The translations under genes were made by a program, and so were the position numbers. The notes under the pieces were generated by a model, which did not search any database, was not told the origin of the DNA, and saw nothing but the letters and a program-made list of their open reading frames with translations. A DNA stretch of 32,862 nucleotides from an uncultured Clostridia bacterium (GTDB taxonomy: Bacteria > Bacillota > Clostridia > Christensenellales > UBA1750): the NCBI GenBank assembly GCA_947625765.1, contig CANQPP010000024.1:1-32862 (forward strand), given 5' to 3'. Below are positions 1 through 7,716 of the stretch, piece after piece; within the stretch, counting starts at the first letter, position 1; every line of letters starts with the position of its first letter.

Positions 1-103
1 CATGTTATTATCAAAGGCTGTTCTGCCGAGGACTATTCAGACATCCTCGGCGCAGCCGATTACATAAGCGTTTATACTATTTTGGCGGCTGCATGGATAA
101 TGT

Positions 104-544
104 GTGATTGTGTTAGGGGTAGGGAACGCCATCCATACCTACGCGGGGATGCGGCTGCGGCTGGCCTGCGCGGCCCTGATGGAACGGCAGGGGCACGAGG
201 AGCCGACCGGCGGGGCGAAGCTCACGCCGGGCTTTGACCTGCCCGCGGAATACGTGCTGCACACCGTGGGGCCCATCGTCTACGACCGCGTGGGGAAGGA
301 GGAGGAGCGGCTCCTCGCCTCCTGTTACCATTCCTGTCTGGAGCTGGCCGCGCGGAGCGGCATCCGCAGCGTGGCCTTCTGCTGCATCTCCACCGGCGAG
401 TTCCGCTTCCCACGGGAGCCCGCCGCGCGGATCGCCATCGACACCGTGGAGGGATTTCTGCAAAACGATACAAGCGACATGGAGGTGATCTTCAATGTGT
501 TCAAGGACGAGGACCGGGACGTCTACCGGCGGCTGCTCGCCTGA
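104..544 (+). CDS. Macro-domain protein ADP-ribosylhydrolase, N-terminally truncated
   Basis: This looks like the C-terminal two thirds of a macro-domain protein of the type paired with SirTM sirtuins, which removes ADP-ribose from modified proteins. Family resemblance begins at about residue 8 with NAIHTYAG and continues through EPTGGAKLTPGFDLP, YVLHTVGPIV and the AFCCISTGEFRFP segment, which is the ribose/phosphate-binding loop region. The N-terminal part that normally carries the GDIT/NAAN motif and the Cys/His zinc ligands is missing. The listed start is a GTG with no good ribosome site. A short match to the expected GC-MDN segment occurs at about 87-98 in another frame, separated from NAIHT by about 26 bases, and the upstream 100 bases are less G+C-rich and do not resemble a macro domain. 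The gene is therefore truncated, rearranged, or damaged at a sequence edge. It overlaps the sirtuin gene by 50 bases. Family assignment is firm; activity of this copy is doubtful. Confidence 0.75.
   Translation: MIVLGVGNAIHTYAGMRLRLACAALMERQGHEEPTGGAKLTPGFDLPAEYVLHTVGPIVYDRVGKEEERLLASCYHSCLELAARSGIRSVAFCCISTGEFRFPREPAARIAIDTVEGFLQNDTSDMEVIFNVFKDEDRDVYRRLLA
481..489 (+). promoter_or_regulatory. Internal Shine-Dalgarno for the sirtuin gene
   Basis: GGAGGTGAT lies inside the macro-domain reading frame, five bases before the ATG at 495. It is an almost perfect anti-16S match and decides the sirtuin start despite the 50-base overlap. It implies coupled but independent initiation. Confidence 0.75.
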
Positions 545-1373
545 GATCGAGCGCCTGCGGGCGGCACTGGAGACGGCGGAGGCCGTGGTGCTCGGCGCGG
601 GCGCGGGCCTGTCCACCTCGGCGGGCTTTGTCTACACGGGCGAGCGCTTCCGGCGCTACTTTGCCGACTTTGCCGATAAATACGGCTTTGCGGACATGTA
701 CAGCGGCGGCTTCTATCCCTATTCCAGCCCGGAGGAGCATTGGGCCTACTGGAGCCGCTATGTCTGGATCAACCGCTACATGGACGCGCCGAAGCCCCTC
801 TATCAGGAGCTGCTGCGGCTGTTGAAGGAGAAGGACTACTTCGTCCTCACCACCAACGTGGACCACTGCTTCCAGAAGGCGGGCTTTAACAAGGAGCGGC
901 TGTTCTACACACAGGGCGATTACGGCCTGTTCCAGTGCTCAAAGCCCTGTCATAACGACACCTACGACAACGAGGACGTCATCCGGCAGATGATGGAGCA
1001 GCAAAGGGATATGCGCGTCCCCTCTAAGCTGCTTCCCCTCTGTCCCCGCTGCGGCAGGCCCCTGGTCATGAACCTGCGCGCGGACGACAAGTTCGTGGAG
1101 GACGCGGGCTGGCACGAGGCGGCCCGGCGCTACGAAGACTTCCTGCGCACAAGGAGCGGCAGGCGCGTGCTGTTTTTAGAGCTGGGCGTCGGCTACAACA
1201 CGCCCGGCATCATCAAAGTGCCCTTCTGGCGCATGACCGTGGAAAACCCGCAGGCCGTCTACGCCTGCGTGAACCTGGGCGACACCGCCTGCCCGGAGAT
1301 CATAGAACCCCGCGCCATCCGGATCAACGCGGACATCGGCGAGGTCGTCTCCGCCCTGCTTAGCGGCCGCTGA
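495..1373 (+). CDS. Class M sirtuin (SirTM), NAD-dependent protein ADP-ribosyltransferase
   Basis: A SIR2-fold protein of 292 residues. The NAD-binding GAGAGLSTSAG is at 34-44, TTNVDH at 119-124, and a zinc site is formed by Cys148, Cys152, Cys183 and Cys186 (CPRCG). The canonical sirtuin catalytic His of the HG motif is replaced by Gln140 in TQGDYG. Known work on SirTM enzymes from staphylococci and streptococci shows that this substitution goes with ADP-ribosyl transfer rather than deacetylation, reversed by the linked macro-domain protein. The usual partners GcvH-L and LplA2 are absent; the next gene is a convergent alpha-galactosidase. The ATG at 495 is chosen because of the strong internal ribosome site, and the first 16 or so residues read out of frame with the macro gene, so they may be non-conserved. 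Confidence 0.88.
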   Translation: MCSRTRTGTSTGGCSPEIERLRAALETAEAVVLGAGAGLSTSAGFVYTGERFRRYFADFADKYGFADMYSGGFYPYSSPEEHWAYWSRYVWINRYMDAPKPLYQELLRLLKEKDYFVLTTNVDHCFQKAGFNKERLFYTQGDYGLFQCSKPCHNDTYDNEDVIRQMMEQQRDMRVPSKLLPLCPRCGRPLVMNLRADDKFVEDAGWHEAARRYEDFLRTRSGRRVLFLELGVGYNTPGIIKVPFWRMTVENPQAVYACVNLGDTACPEIIEPRAIRINADIGEVVSALLSGR

Positions 1374-1405
1374 AAAAGCCGCCCCATTCATAATGCGCAA
1401 AGGAA

Positions 1406-1440
1406 ACATCCCCGTCGGCCATAATGGCCGGCGGGGATGT
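1406..1440 (-). terminator. Hairpin terminator between convergent genes
   Basis: A 15-bp inverted repeat (acatcccc...ggggatgt, one G/T mismatch, loop ataat). Read on the minus strand it is followed by a T-rich stretch, which suits termination of the alpha-galactosidase transcript; it may also stop the sirtuin transcript. Confidence 0.65.
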
Positions 1441-1466
1441 GGCTTGTTGGGTGTCTTTATCGCTTG

Positions 1467-3641
1467 TCAGGCGCGGGGGGCCCGCTCGCGGCGGAAGCGG
1501 AGCACGCAGCTGGAGAAGTCCTCCTTGGCGATGGGCATGGAGAGGCCGATCTCCATCAGCTCGCCGCCGGTGTAGGCAGTGCCGTCGTCCAGGCGGTAGA
1601 TCGCCTCGGCGTCCAGGCCGCATAGGCGGATCCTGTGGGTCGTGGGGTTGGGCTCCACCAGGCGCTGGTAACCGCAGAACAGCAGCTCGTCCCCGTCGGG
1701 GCTCACGAACTGCCAGGCGGCATAGTTGCCCGCAAAGGGGCTTTCCAGGCGGGTGAACGTGCCCTTCTGCAGTGTGCCGCGCAGGGACTTGATGGTCCTT
1801 ACCTGTTCCGCGGCCTCGGCCAGGTCTTGCGGGGACAGGGCCGTCAAATCCAGCTCGAAGCCGAAGTTCCCGGCCAGCGCCACGTCGCCGCGCATCTTGA
1901 AGGAGCTCACGCGGCCGGTCTGGTGGTTGGGCACGGCGCTCACGTGCGCGCCCATGGCCGCGGGCGGGTAGACCACGGATGTGCCGTACTGGATGTAAAG
2001 CCGCTCGTTAGCGTCGGTGTCGTCGGAGGTCCAGGTCTGGGGCATGTAGTAGAGCATGCCGCAGTCGAAGCGCCCACCGCCGCCGGAGCAGCTCTCGAAC
2101 AGCACCTGCGGGAAGGCGGCGGTCAGCGTCTCCAGCACGCGGTAGAGGCCCAGCATGTAGCGGTGCTGCGTCTCCATCTGCCTCTCCGGCGGCAGGGCCG
2201 CAGAGAAGGGCTCGGTCATGTTGCGGTTCATGTCCCACTTGACGTAGTCCACGCCCTCATTCCCAAGGATCGCGGAGACCGCGGCGATGATGTAGTCCTG
2301 CACCTCCTGGCGGCTCAGGTCCAGGATCAGCTGCTGCCGCGCCTCGGTGCGGGGACGGTCCTTGGCGTGCAGGCACCAGTCGGGATGGGCGCGGTACAGG
2401 TCGGAGTCGGGCGGGACCATCTCCGGCTCGAACCAGAGGCCGAAGCGCAGTCCCAGGGCGTGGATCTTGTCGGAAACGCCCTTGATGCCGCCCGGCAGCT
2501 TGCGTCTGTCTGCCACCCAGTCGCCCAAAGAGCAGTTGTCGGAATCCCGCTTGCCGAACCAGCCGTCGTCCAGAACGAACAGCTCCACGCCGATGTCGCG
2601 GGCCTTTTCCGCGATGGCGACCAGCTTCTCCTCGTTGAAGTTGAAGTAGGTGGCCTCCCAGTTGTTGATGAGCACCGGCCGCTCCCTATCGCGCCAGTAG
2701 CCCCGGCAGACGCGGGTGCGGATGAGCCCATGGAAGGCCTGGGACAGGCCGTTCAGGCCTTCGGACGAGAAGGCCAGCAGCGCCTCCGGGGTCTGGAAGG
2801 CCTCGCCGCCGTTCAAGCGCCAGCGGCACACGCCGGGGTTTAAGCCGATGGACAGGCGCGTGTTGCCGAAGTTGTCCGGCACGGCCTCGGCCATGAAGCT
2901 GCCGGAATACACCAGCGTCTCGCCCCAGACGCGGCCCTGCCGCTCGGTGGCGCTCTTTTCCATCAGGGCCAGGAAGGGGTTCTCCTCGTGGCCGGAGGCG
3001 CCGCGGCGGCTCTCGATGCGCACCGCAGCCCCGGCCAGCGGGGCGCGCAGGGGCCTGCGCTCCCGCGCCCAGCCGCCTTTTAGGTGCAGGTAGTCGAAGT
3101 CCTCCCCATAAAGGGGTACCGAGGCGGACTGCATCTTGGTCAGCGTCACAGGCTCTGTGCCGCCGTTCACCAGACGCAGGCTGCGCGCCAGCACGTCGTG
3201 GTCGCGGAACACGGTGTAGGAAAGCTCCGCCCGCAGGGGCAGCAGCTCGTCCTTCAGCGTGATGACCAGCGTCTGGGCCTCGTCCGCGCTCTCCACGTAG
3301 GAAGCGGGCAGCCCCTCCAGGGCGGGCTTGCCGTCCAGCAGGGTATAACCCTCGTAGCGCAGGCGCAGTATGTTGTCGCCGTTTGTATTCTCCACCTGCA
3401 AAGCGCCCTCGCCCATAAAGCCCGCGCCGGGGCTGGGCAGCTCCAGGGGCAGGCGGCTGACCTTAGGGTCAAAGGACGCGCCGTCCCGGTAATCGTCCAC
3501 CAAGCGGCGCAGGCTCCCGTCGGGTATGCGCGCGCCGAAGTGCAGGTTCAGAAGGCGGCCCTCCTCGTCCACCTGCAGGCAGTAGCTGTATCCCTTTCCC
3601 TGTAAATGGAAGCGGCCCGCCGCCTCGTCCACATAGATCAT
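1467..3641 (-). CDS. Alpha-galactosidase, glycoside hydrolase family 36
   Basis: A 724-residue enzyme, the usual length for bacterial GH36 alpha-galactosidases, which release terminal alpha-galactose from melibiose, raffinose or galactomannan side chains. It has the N-terminal beta-supersandwich (about 1-300), then the barrel with LDDGWFG (358-364), GLWFEPEMV (401-409), the nucleophile Asp470 in YVKWDMNR, and the acid/base Asp in TSDDTDA (about 540-541) after ESCSGGGGRFD. No signal peptide, so the substrate is probably imported first. The start at 3641 (MIYVDEAAG) follows an AAAGGATGGGAG ribosome site; a further in-frame extension upstream has no family similarity. Monocistronic here. It may act with the GH130 operon at 21390 on galactomannan-type oligosaccharides, but that link is inference. 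Confidence 0.95.
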   Translation of the reverse strand: MIYVDEAAGRFHLQGKGYSYCLQVDEEGRLLNLHFGARIPDGSLRRLVDDYRDGASFDPKVSRLPLELPSPGAGFMGEGALQVENTNGDNILRLRYEGYTLLDGKPALEGLPASYVESADEAQTLVITLKDELLPLRAELSYTVFRDHDVLARSLRLVNGGTEPVTLTKMQSASVPLYGEDFDYLHLKGGWARERRPLRAPLAGAAVRIESRRGASGHEENPFLALMEKSATERQGRVWGETLVYSGSFMAEAVPDNFGNTRLSIGLNPGVCRWRLNGGEAFQTPEALLAFSSEGLNGLSQAFHGLIRTRVCRGYWRDRERPVLINNWEATYFNFNEEKLVAIAEKARDIGVELFVLDDGWFGKRDSDNCSLGDWVADRRKLPGGIKGVSDKIHALGLRFGLWFEPEMVPPDSDLYRAHPDWCLHAKDRPRTEARQQLILDLSRQEVQDYIIAAVSAILGNEGVDYVKWDMNRNMTEPFSAALPPERQMETQHRYMLGLYRVLETLTAAFPQVLFESCSGGGGRFDCGMLYYMPQTWTSDDTDANERLYIQYGTSVVYPPAAMGAHVSAVPNHQTGRVSSFKMRGDVALAGNFGFELDLTALSPQDLAEAAEQVRTIKSLRGTLQKGTFTRLESPFAGNYAAWQFVSPDGDELLFCGYQRLVEPNPTTHRIRLCGLDAEAIYRLDDGTAYTGGELMEIGLSMPIAKEDFSSCVLRFRRERAPRA

Positions 3642-3698
3642 GGTTCTCTCCCATCCTTTCCGATCGGGCGGCGTCCATAAGCGCCGCGCGACAAGGAC

Positions 3699-3704
3699 AG
3701 TGTA
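3699..3704 (-). promoter_or_regulatory. Extended -10 element for the alpha-galactosidase
   Basis: On the minus strand, TGG-TACACT lies about 58 bases before the ATG at 3641. The TG dinucleotide makes an extended -10; no convincing -35 is seen. Confidence 0.4.
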
Positions 3705-3778
3705 CCACCATTTGCGAAAATGCGCCATAGAAAAGAAGCGCCCGACCGCTTTTCCTCAAAACTTGATATTGCAAGGAA

Positions 3779-3808
3779 TTGCCAGAGGGCCCGCTCCTTT
3801 GGTATAAT
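3779..3808 (+). promoter_or_regulatory. Sigma-A-type promoter for the AbrB-family gene
   Basis: TTGCCA (3779-3784), 18-base spacer, TATAAT (3803-3808), about 35 bases before the ATG. A GGGGGAG ribosome site follows at about 3828. Confidence 0.75.
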
Positions 3809-3843
3809 GGGAGCGACATAAAATATCGGGGGAGTTTTGGAAG

Positions 3844-4899
3844 ATGGACTTTGTGTTCTTCCTTTTGACCGTTGCGGCGGCCGCGCTGGGCGGCTTTTTA
3901 GGCAGGAAGCTGCGCCTGCCCGCGGGCCTGATGGTCGGGGCCATGATCGGCGCGGCGGCCCTCAACCTGATCACGGAAAAAGCGCTGTTCTTTTCGGACG
4001 TCCGCACGCTTTTGCAGCTGTTTTCCGGCGCGCTGGTGGGCTCCAGGATCGGCAGGGCGGAGCTTAAGAGCATGCGCAGCCTCTTTGGGGCGGGCGCGGC
4101 GCTGCTCCTCTGCATGGCGGCGCTGGACTTAGGCGTGGGCCTTTCCGTCTACGCCCTGGGCTTTGCGGACGCGCCCACGGCCCTGTTCGGCGTCTCCCCC
4201 GGCGGCAGCAACGACATGAGCATCATCGCCCAGGACTTCGGCGGCAACCCCGGCCTGGTGGCGGTATTGCAGGTGTCAAGGCTCTTGATGATCTACTTCT
4301 GCGCCCCGCCCGCGATCCGCCTGCTGGACCGCCGCGCGGCGAAGAAGGCCGCCGCGTCCGGCAAGGCGCAGGTATCTGCCCCGGCCGCGGCTCCAAAGAC
4401 GGAGAAGAAGCCCTTCTGCTGCATGCTGCTCTGCGCCTTCGCGGGCGGGATCGCGCTATACCTTCTCAAGGTCAGCGCCGGGGCGATGATCGGGGCCATG
4501 CTGGGCAGCGCGGCCTTCTGCGTGTGGAAGGGCAAGCAGCGCTACCCCGTCTCCATCAAGGACATTTTGCAGGTCCTGAGCGGCGCGTACGTGGGGACGC
4601 GGCTGGACCGCGCCACCTGCGCGGGACTTGGGCAGCTGCTGCCCTCGCTCTGCGTGCTGCTGGTGGGGCTGTTCCTCTGTACCTGTCTTAGCGCCTATCT
4701 GATCCGCAGGCTCTCGGGGGTGGACCTGAGCACCGCGGTGCTCTCCTCCACGCCGGGCGGCCTGCAGGAGATGTCGCTTCTTTCCGAGGAGCTGGGCGCG
4801 GACACGGCCAAGGTGGCCGCCCTGCACACCACGCGGGTCATCTTCGTCATCCTGCTCTTTCCCTACATGATCCAGCTGGTGCTGCGCCTGCTTGCATAA
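3844..4899 (+). CDS. AbrB-family (duplicated domain) integral membrane protein, putative transporter
   Basis: A 351-residue, very hydrophobic protein with two homologous halves of about five membrane segments each. The halves carry the paired signatures GVSPGGSNDMSIIAQDFG (about 115-132) and SSTPGGLQEMSLLSEELG (about 300-317), which identify the family often labelled AbrB or ammonia monooxygenase-like. This is a membrane family and is not related to the AbrB DNA-binding regulator. A polar linker rich in Ala and Lys (about 160-185) separates the halves. The substrate is unknown; a transporter role is inferred from topology. It has its own promoter and is followed at 4929 by a separate promoter, so it is probably monocistronic. 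Confidence 0.85.
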   Translation: MDFVFFLLTVAAAALGGFLGRKLRLPAGLMVGAMIGAAALNLITEKALFFSDVRTLLQLFSGALVGSRIGRAELKSMRSLFGAGAALLLCMAALDLGVGLSVYALGFADAPTALFGVSPGGSNDMSIIAQDFGGNPGLVAVLQVSRLLMIYFCAPPAIRLLDRRAAKKAAASGKAQVSAPAAAPKTEKKPFCCMLLCAFAGGIALYLLKVSAGAMIGAMLGSAAFCVWKGKQRYPVSIKDILQVLSGAYVGTRLDRATCAGLGQLLPSLCVLLVGLFLCTCLSAYLIRRLSGVDLSTAVLSSTPGGLQEMSLLSEELGADTAKVAALHTTRVIFVILLFPYMIQLVLRLLA

Positions 4900-4928
4900 G
4901 CGCATAAAGGCGTAAAAGCGCGTAGGTC

Positions 4929-4958
4929 TTGTCGGGCGGCGGCGGAATGTGGTATGAT
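4929..4958 (+). promoter_or_regulatory. Promoter for the exonuclease gene
   Basis: TTGTCG (4929-4934), 18-base spacer, TATGAT (4953-4958), followed by a 75-base leader and a GGGGGAAG ribosome site before the ATG at 5033. Confidence 0.6.
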
Positions 4959-5032
4959 TAGGGGAGAGACGGCCGCAGGCGGACGGGCGGCCGAAGCCAA
5001 ACGATACACAAGTCCGGGGGAAGTGGGACGCC

Positions 5033-6064
5033 ATGCAGTATATCGTACTGGATCTGGAATGGAACCAGCCGTACAGCAAGGAGCGCGCGGTGCGCCTTGC
5101 GAGCGGCCGGCCGCTGATGAGCGAGATCATCCAGATCGGCGCGGTGCGCGTAGACGGGGACAAGCAGATCCGCGACCACTTCTTAAGCGCCGTCGCGCCC
5201 AGGTTCTACCGGGAGCTGCACTACAAGGTGCGCCAACTCACGGGCCTGAGCGGCCGCCAGCTGAAGAAGGGCCCGTCTCTGCGCGAGGCGGCGGAGGCCC
5301 TGCGCGCCTGGTGCGGCGAGGATTTCGCCTTCGTGACCTGGAGCAACATGGACATCCCCATACTGCTTGAGAACCTGCAGCTGCACGGCCTGGACAGCAG
5401 CTGGGTGGGCGCGTGGTACGACCTGCAGCAGATCTTCAACGCCCAGACGGGCTCCGGCTCCGGGCAGAAGTCCCTGAGCTTTGCGCTGGAGCAGCTGCAG
5501 CTGCCCATGGACGCGCCCTTCCACGACGCGCTCAACGACGCCTACGCCACCGCGCGCATCTGCCAGAAGCTGGACATAGAGCGCGGCATCCGCGAATACT
5601 ACACCCGCAGCTTCCTTCCGGAGAACCAGCTGCACCAGGACGCCTTGGGCCACCAGATGAGCGCCTACATGACCTTCTCCGGCCCCGCGACCCGGGAGCA
5701 GCTCATGCGCGAGCCCAGCGCCCGGCTGCTGTTCTGTCCCGTCTGCGGGCGCGAGCTGGAGCCGGAGAGCTGCGAGCAGACCAGCGAGGACGCCTCCAAC
5801 GTCTGGACCGCCTGCCCGGAGCACGGCCGCTTCCTGTTCAAGGTGCGCTTAAAGAGCATGAAGCGCAGCCAGTGGTGCGTGGCCGTGGCCGCCTACACGG
5901 AGGAGGAAGCCCTGAAGCCCGACGCGCCCCCGCCGCCCAAGAAGCGCAGGCGCAGGCGGCGGAGCCGGGGCGGCAAGCGGGGCCGCGGGCGCGGCGCGAA
6001 GAAGGTCGAAAGGGCTGCCGAGAAGGCCGCAGAGAGGGCCGTCTCCCCGGAAGGCGAGTCCTGA
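5033..6064 (+). CDS. DEDDh 3'-5' exonuclease (DnaQ/KapD-like) with basic tail
   Basis: A 343-residue protein. Residues 1-185 form an RNase H-fold exonuclease: Asp7 and Glu9 in DLEWN (ExoI), Asp in WSNMD (ExoII), and HDALNDAYATA with the His and Asp of ExoIII. The closest familiar group is the KapD/Eri-1-like exonucleases of Firmicutes. After this comes a possible zinc-binding segment (CPVCGRELE about 235-243, then Cys residues near 248 and 260). The tail from about 305 is rich in Pro, Lys, Arg, Gly and Ala and strongly basic, resembling a nucleic-acid-binding extension. Substrate (RNA or DNA) cannot be told from sequence. It stands alone, with its own promoter and a terminator after it. Confidence 0.85.
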   Translation: MQYIVLDLEWNQPYSKERAVRLASGRPLMSEIIQIGAVRVDGDKQIRDHFLSAVAPRFYRELHYKVRQLTGLSGRQLKKGPSLREAAEALRAWCGEDFAFVTWSNMDIPILLENLQLHGLDSSWVGAWYDLQQIFNAQTGSGSGQKSLSFALEQLQLPMDAPFHDALNDAYATARICQKLDIERGIREYYTRSFLPENQLHQDALGHQMSAYMTFSGPATREQLMREPSARLLFCPVCGRELEPESCEQTSEDASNVWTACPEHGRFLFKVRLKSMKRSQWCVAVAAYTEEEALKPDAPPPPKKRRRRRRSRGGKRGRGRGAKKVERAAEKAAERAVSPEGES

Positions 6065-6110
6065 GACGCGCTTCCTCCAGCCACTTAACTCCATAGAAGA
6101 GGAAACCAAA

Positions 6111-6148
6111 ACCACCGGCGTTTGAACTTTGCCGGTGGTCTTTCTTTC
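6111..6148 (+). terminator. Intrinsic terminator after the exonuclease gene
   Basis: A 9-bp stem ACCACCGGC/GCCGGTGGT (6111-6119 and 6131-6139) followed by CTTTCTTTC. Confidence 0.75.
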
Positions 6149-6190
6149 GTCGGCGGCCCGTTTTTTCTTGAAAAGCGCAGAAGCCGTCTT

Positions 6191-6330
6191 TTTCTCCAAA
6201 GAAAGGCTCTCTCGTGGAAAAGCGAAGGGGCCTTATGTATGCGGGAACGGCGGCGCGATGCGGGATTTTCTCCAATTGAAAAGGCTCCCTCGTGTGAATA
6301 CGAGGGAGCCTTGTGTGCGTGCCGGAACGC
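6191..6330. repeat. Degenerate direct repeat of about 60 bp, two copies
   Basis: Copy one is about 6191-6252 and copy two about 6270-6330. They share, in order, CTCCAA, AAAGGCTC-CTCGTG, CGA-GG-GCCTT, TGT-TGCG and CGGAACG. Copy two contains the strong hairpin listed separately as a terminator; copy one holds a decayed version. This 270-base gene-free gap otherwise holds only the exonuclease terminator. Confidence 0.6.
6281..6312 (-). terminator. Intrinsic terminator for the LytTR operon
   Basis: A perfect 13-bp stem AAGGCTCCCTCGT/ACGAGGGAGCCTT with a 6-base loop. On the minus strand it is followed by TTCAATT, 23 bases beyond the end of the regulator gene. Confidence 0.7.
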
Positions 6331-6334
6331 CCGT

Positions 6335-7114
6335 TCAGCCGAACAGGGCTTCCAGTTGCTCGTACTTCTCGTGGGTCATCAGGGCGTCCTCCCGGATGCC
6401 CTTAAAGCGCACCACGAACGTCCAGCGGCCGTAGGGCGTGATGGAATCCACCTGCGTCAGGTTAATGATGTAGCTCCTGTGGCAGCGGAAGAAGCGCTTG
6501 GGGTCCAGACGGCTCTCCAGCTCGGCCAGCGTATCGCCCGTGGTGAAGCTGCCCGCCGCGGTGTACAAAACCGAATAGCGGTCCTCCCGCTGGATGAGGA
6601 TCACGTCGTCCGCGTTCAACAGGATCGCGCCGTCCTTGGTGTGCAGGAATAGCCGCTCCCCGCGCCCGGTCGTGTCCGCCGCGGCCGCTGCAGGCGCTGC
6701 CTGTGCTGCGGGTGCGGCCGGCGTTTCCGGCCTCTCCATTCGGGGCGCGAGCAGGGAGCGGATGCGCTCCAGCGTGGCCAGCACGCGCTCGGCCTTGAAG
6801 GGCTTGAGCAGGTAGTCGAAGGCGTACAGCTCGAAGGCGTCGCCCATGTAGCCCTCGTGGGCCGTGGCGAACACCAGCGCCGCCTTGGGGTCGATCTCCT
6901 GCAGGCGGCGGGCGCAGTCCACGCCGCTCATGCCGGGCATCTCGATGTCCATAAAGACCACCTGCGGACGCAGGGCCTCGAACAGCTCCAGACAGGCTTC
7001 GCCGCTCTCGGCCTCGCCCACCAGGCGGAAGCCCTGCGCCCGCTCGATCAGCCGCCGCAGGATGAGCCGCATGCCGGGCTGGTCGTCGCAGACGAGCACA
7101 CCCAGCTCGCTCAT
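6335..7114 (-). CDS. LytTR-family response regulator
   Basis: A 259-residue two-domain regulator. The receiver domain (1-125) has acidic Asp10/Asp11, phospho-acceptor Asp56 in VVFMDIEMPG, the Thr of FATAHE, and the Lys of YLLKPF. An Ala/Pro-rich linker (about 130-150) leads to a LytTR DNA-binding domain (about 155-258) with DVILIQREDRYSVLY and RFFRCHRSYIINL. This is the AgrA/LytR/BrtR class, which commonly controls peptide signalling, bacteriocins or cell-envelope genes. No histidine kinase is adjacent. It starts within the stop codon of the preceding small membrane-anchored gene (4-base ATGA overlap), so the two are translationally coupled. Confidence 0.92.
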   Translation of the reverse strand: MSELGVLVCDDQPGMRLILRRLIERAQGFRLVGEAESGEACLELFEALRPQVVFMDIEMPGMSGVDCARRLQEIDPKAALVFATAHEGYMGDAFELYAFDYLLKPFKAERVLATLERIRSLLAPRMERPETPAAPAAQAAPAAAAADTTGRGERLFLHTKDGAILLNADDVILIQREDRYSVLYTAAGSFTTGDTLAELESRLDPKRFFRCHRSYIINLTQVDSITPYGRWTFVVRFKGIREDALMTHEKYEQLEALFG

Positions 7115-7617
7115 ACGCGCATTCCCCGCCGCATGGACAGGGGCCTATCCAGCACTTCCTTTAGGATCATGGCCCGGCGCAGCTCGGCGCGGGCGCGCGC
7201 CTCCCCGGCTATATCCTCCTTGCGCAGGCTGTACGCCGCGTCCGCGGAGGAAGGGGGCATCTCCGTCGGGCAGGGAGGCACGACGGGCTGCCCCTTAAGC
7301 AGGGACATCTGCTCCAAGGACACGCCCTCCGGCACGGCGTCCGGCCTGCCCGCGGAGTGGGTGCCGTGCCGCCTGTGGGGCGTGGGCGCCGCGTTCTGCG
7401 GACGGACCTGGGGCGCCACGCTGGGCTGCACCCGGGGCGCGATCCGGCTCTGCACCGGCGCATTGGGCCTTGCGGCCACGGGCTTCTGGTCAGGCTTCTC
7501 CAGGGGCGCGCTCTCCCGCGCGGCCCTCCGCTTCTTGTTCGCCTGGGCGACGGAGCCCAAGAGTACATTGATCACGAAGGCGGCCAGAAAGAAAGTGATG
7601 ACGAAAGACAAGTTCAA
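7111..7617 (-). CDS. Small membrane-anchored protein of unknown function, coupled to LytTR regulator
   Basis: A 168-residue protein with one N-terminal membrane segment (about 4-24), a basic stop-transfer patch (NKKRRAAR), a long Pro/Ala/Arg/Gln-rich low-complexity cytoplasmic linker (about 35-95), and a short C-terminal helix ending in EVLDRPLSMRRG. No recognised domain. The start is a TTG at 7617 preceded by AAAGGAGG; no ATG fits. The 4-base overlap with the LytTR regulator suggests a shared function, perhaps anchoring or modulating the regulator, but this is inference. A real gene is supported by the ribosome site, the coherent topology and the coupling. Confidence 0.6.
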   Translation of the reverse strand: MNLSFVITFFLAAFVINVLLGSVAQANKKRRAARESAPLEKPDQKPVAARPNAPVQSRIAPRVQPSVAPQVRPQNAAPTPHRRHGTHSAGRPDAVPEGVSLEQMSLLKGQPVVPPCPTEMPPSSADAAYSLRKEDIAGEARARAELRRAMILKEVLDRPLSMRRGMRV

Positions 7618-7660
7618 AGCGCCTCCTTTCGGCGCAGGCTGCGTTTTAAAGTAAACGTCG

Positions 7661-7703
7661 ATCCCCTTCGCCGCCGCGTCAGGGTTTGGCGGCGAAGGGG
7701 GAT
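7661..7703 (-). terminator. Terminator of the nfeD-floA operon
   Basis: A 15-bp inverted repeat (atccccttcgccgcc / ggcggcgaagggggat with one extra G), lying just past the floA stop. On the minus strand it runs into CGACGTTTAC, a weak T stretch. Confidence 0.6.
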
Positions 7704-7716
7704 TCTTAAACGGGGC

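Noticed and set aside
1..237. An open frame running in from the window edge
   Set aside because: It shows no recognisable domain and its second half is the macro gene in the wrong frame.
1635..2843. A 402-codon frame opposite the alpha-galactosidase
   Set aside because: Antisense of conserved GH36 codons; no start signals.
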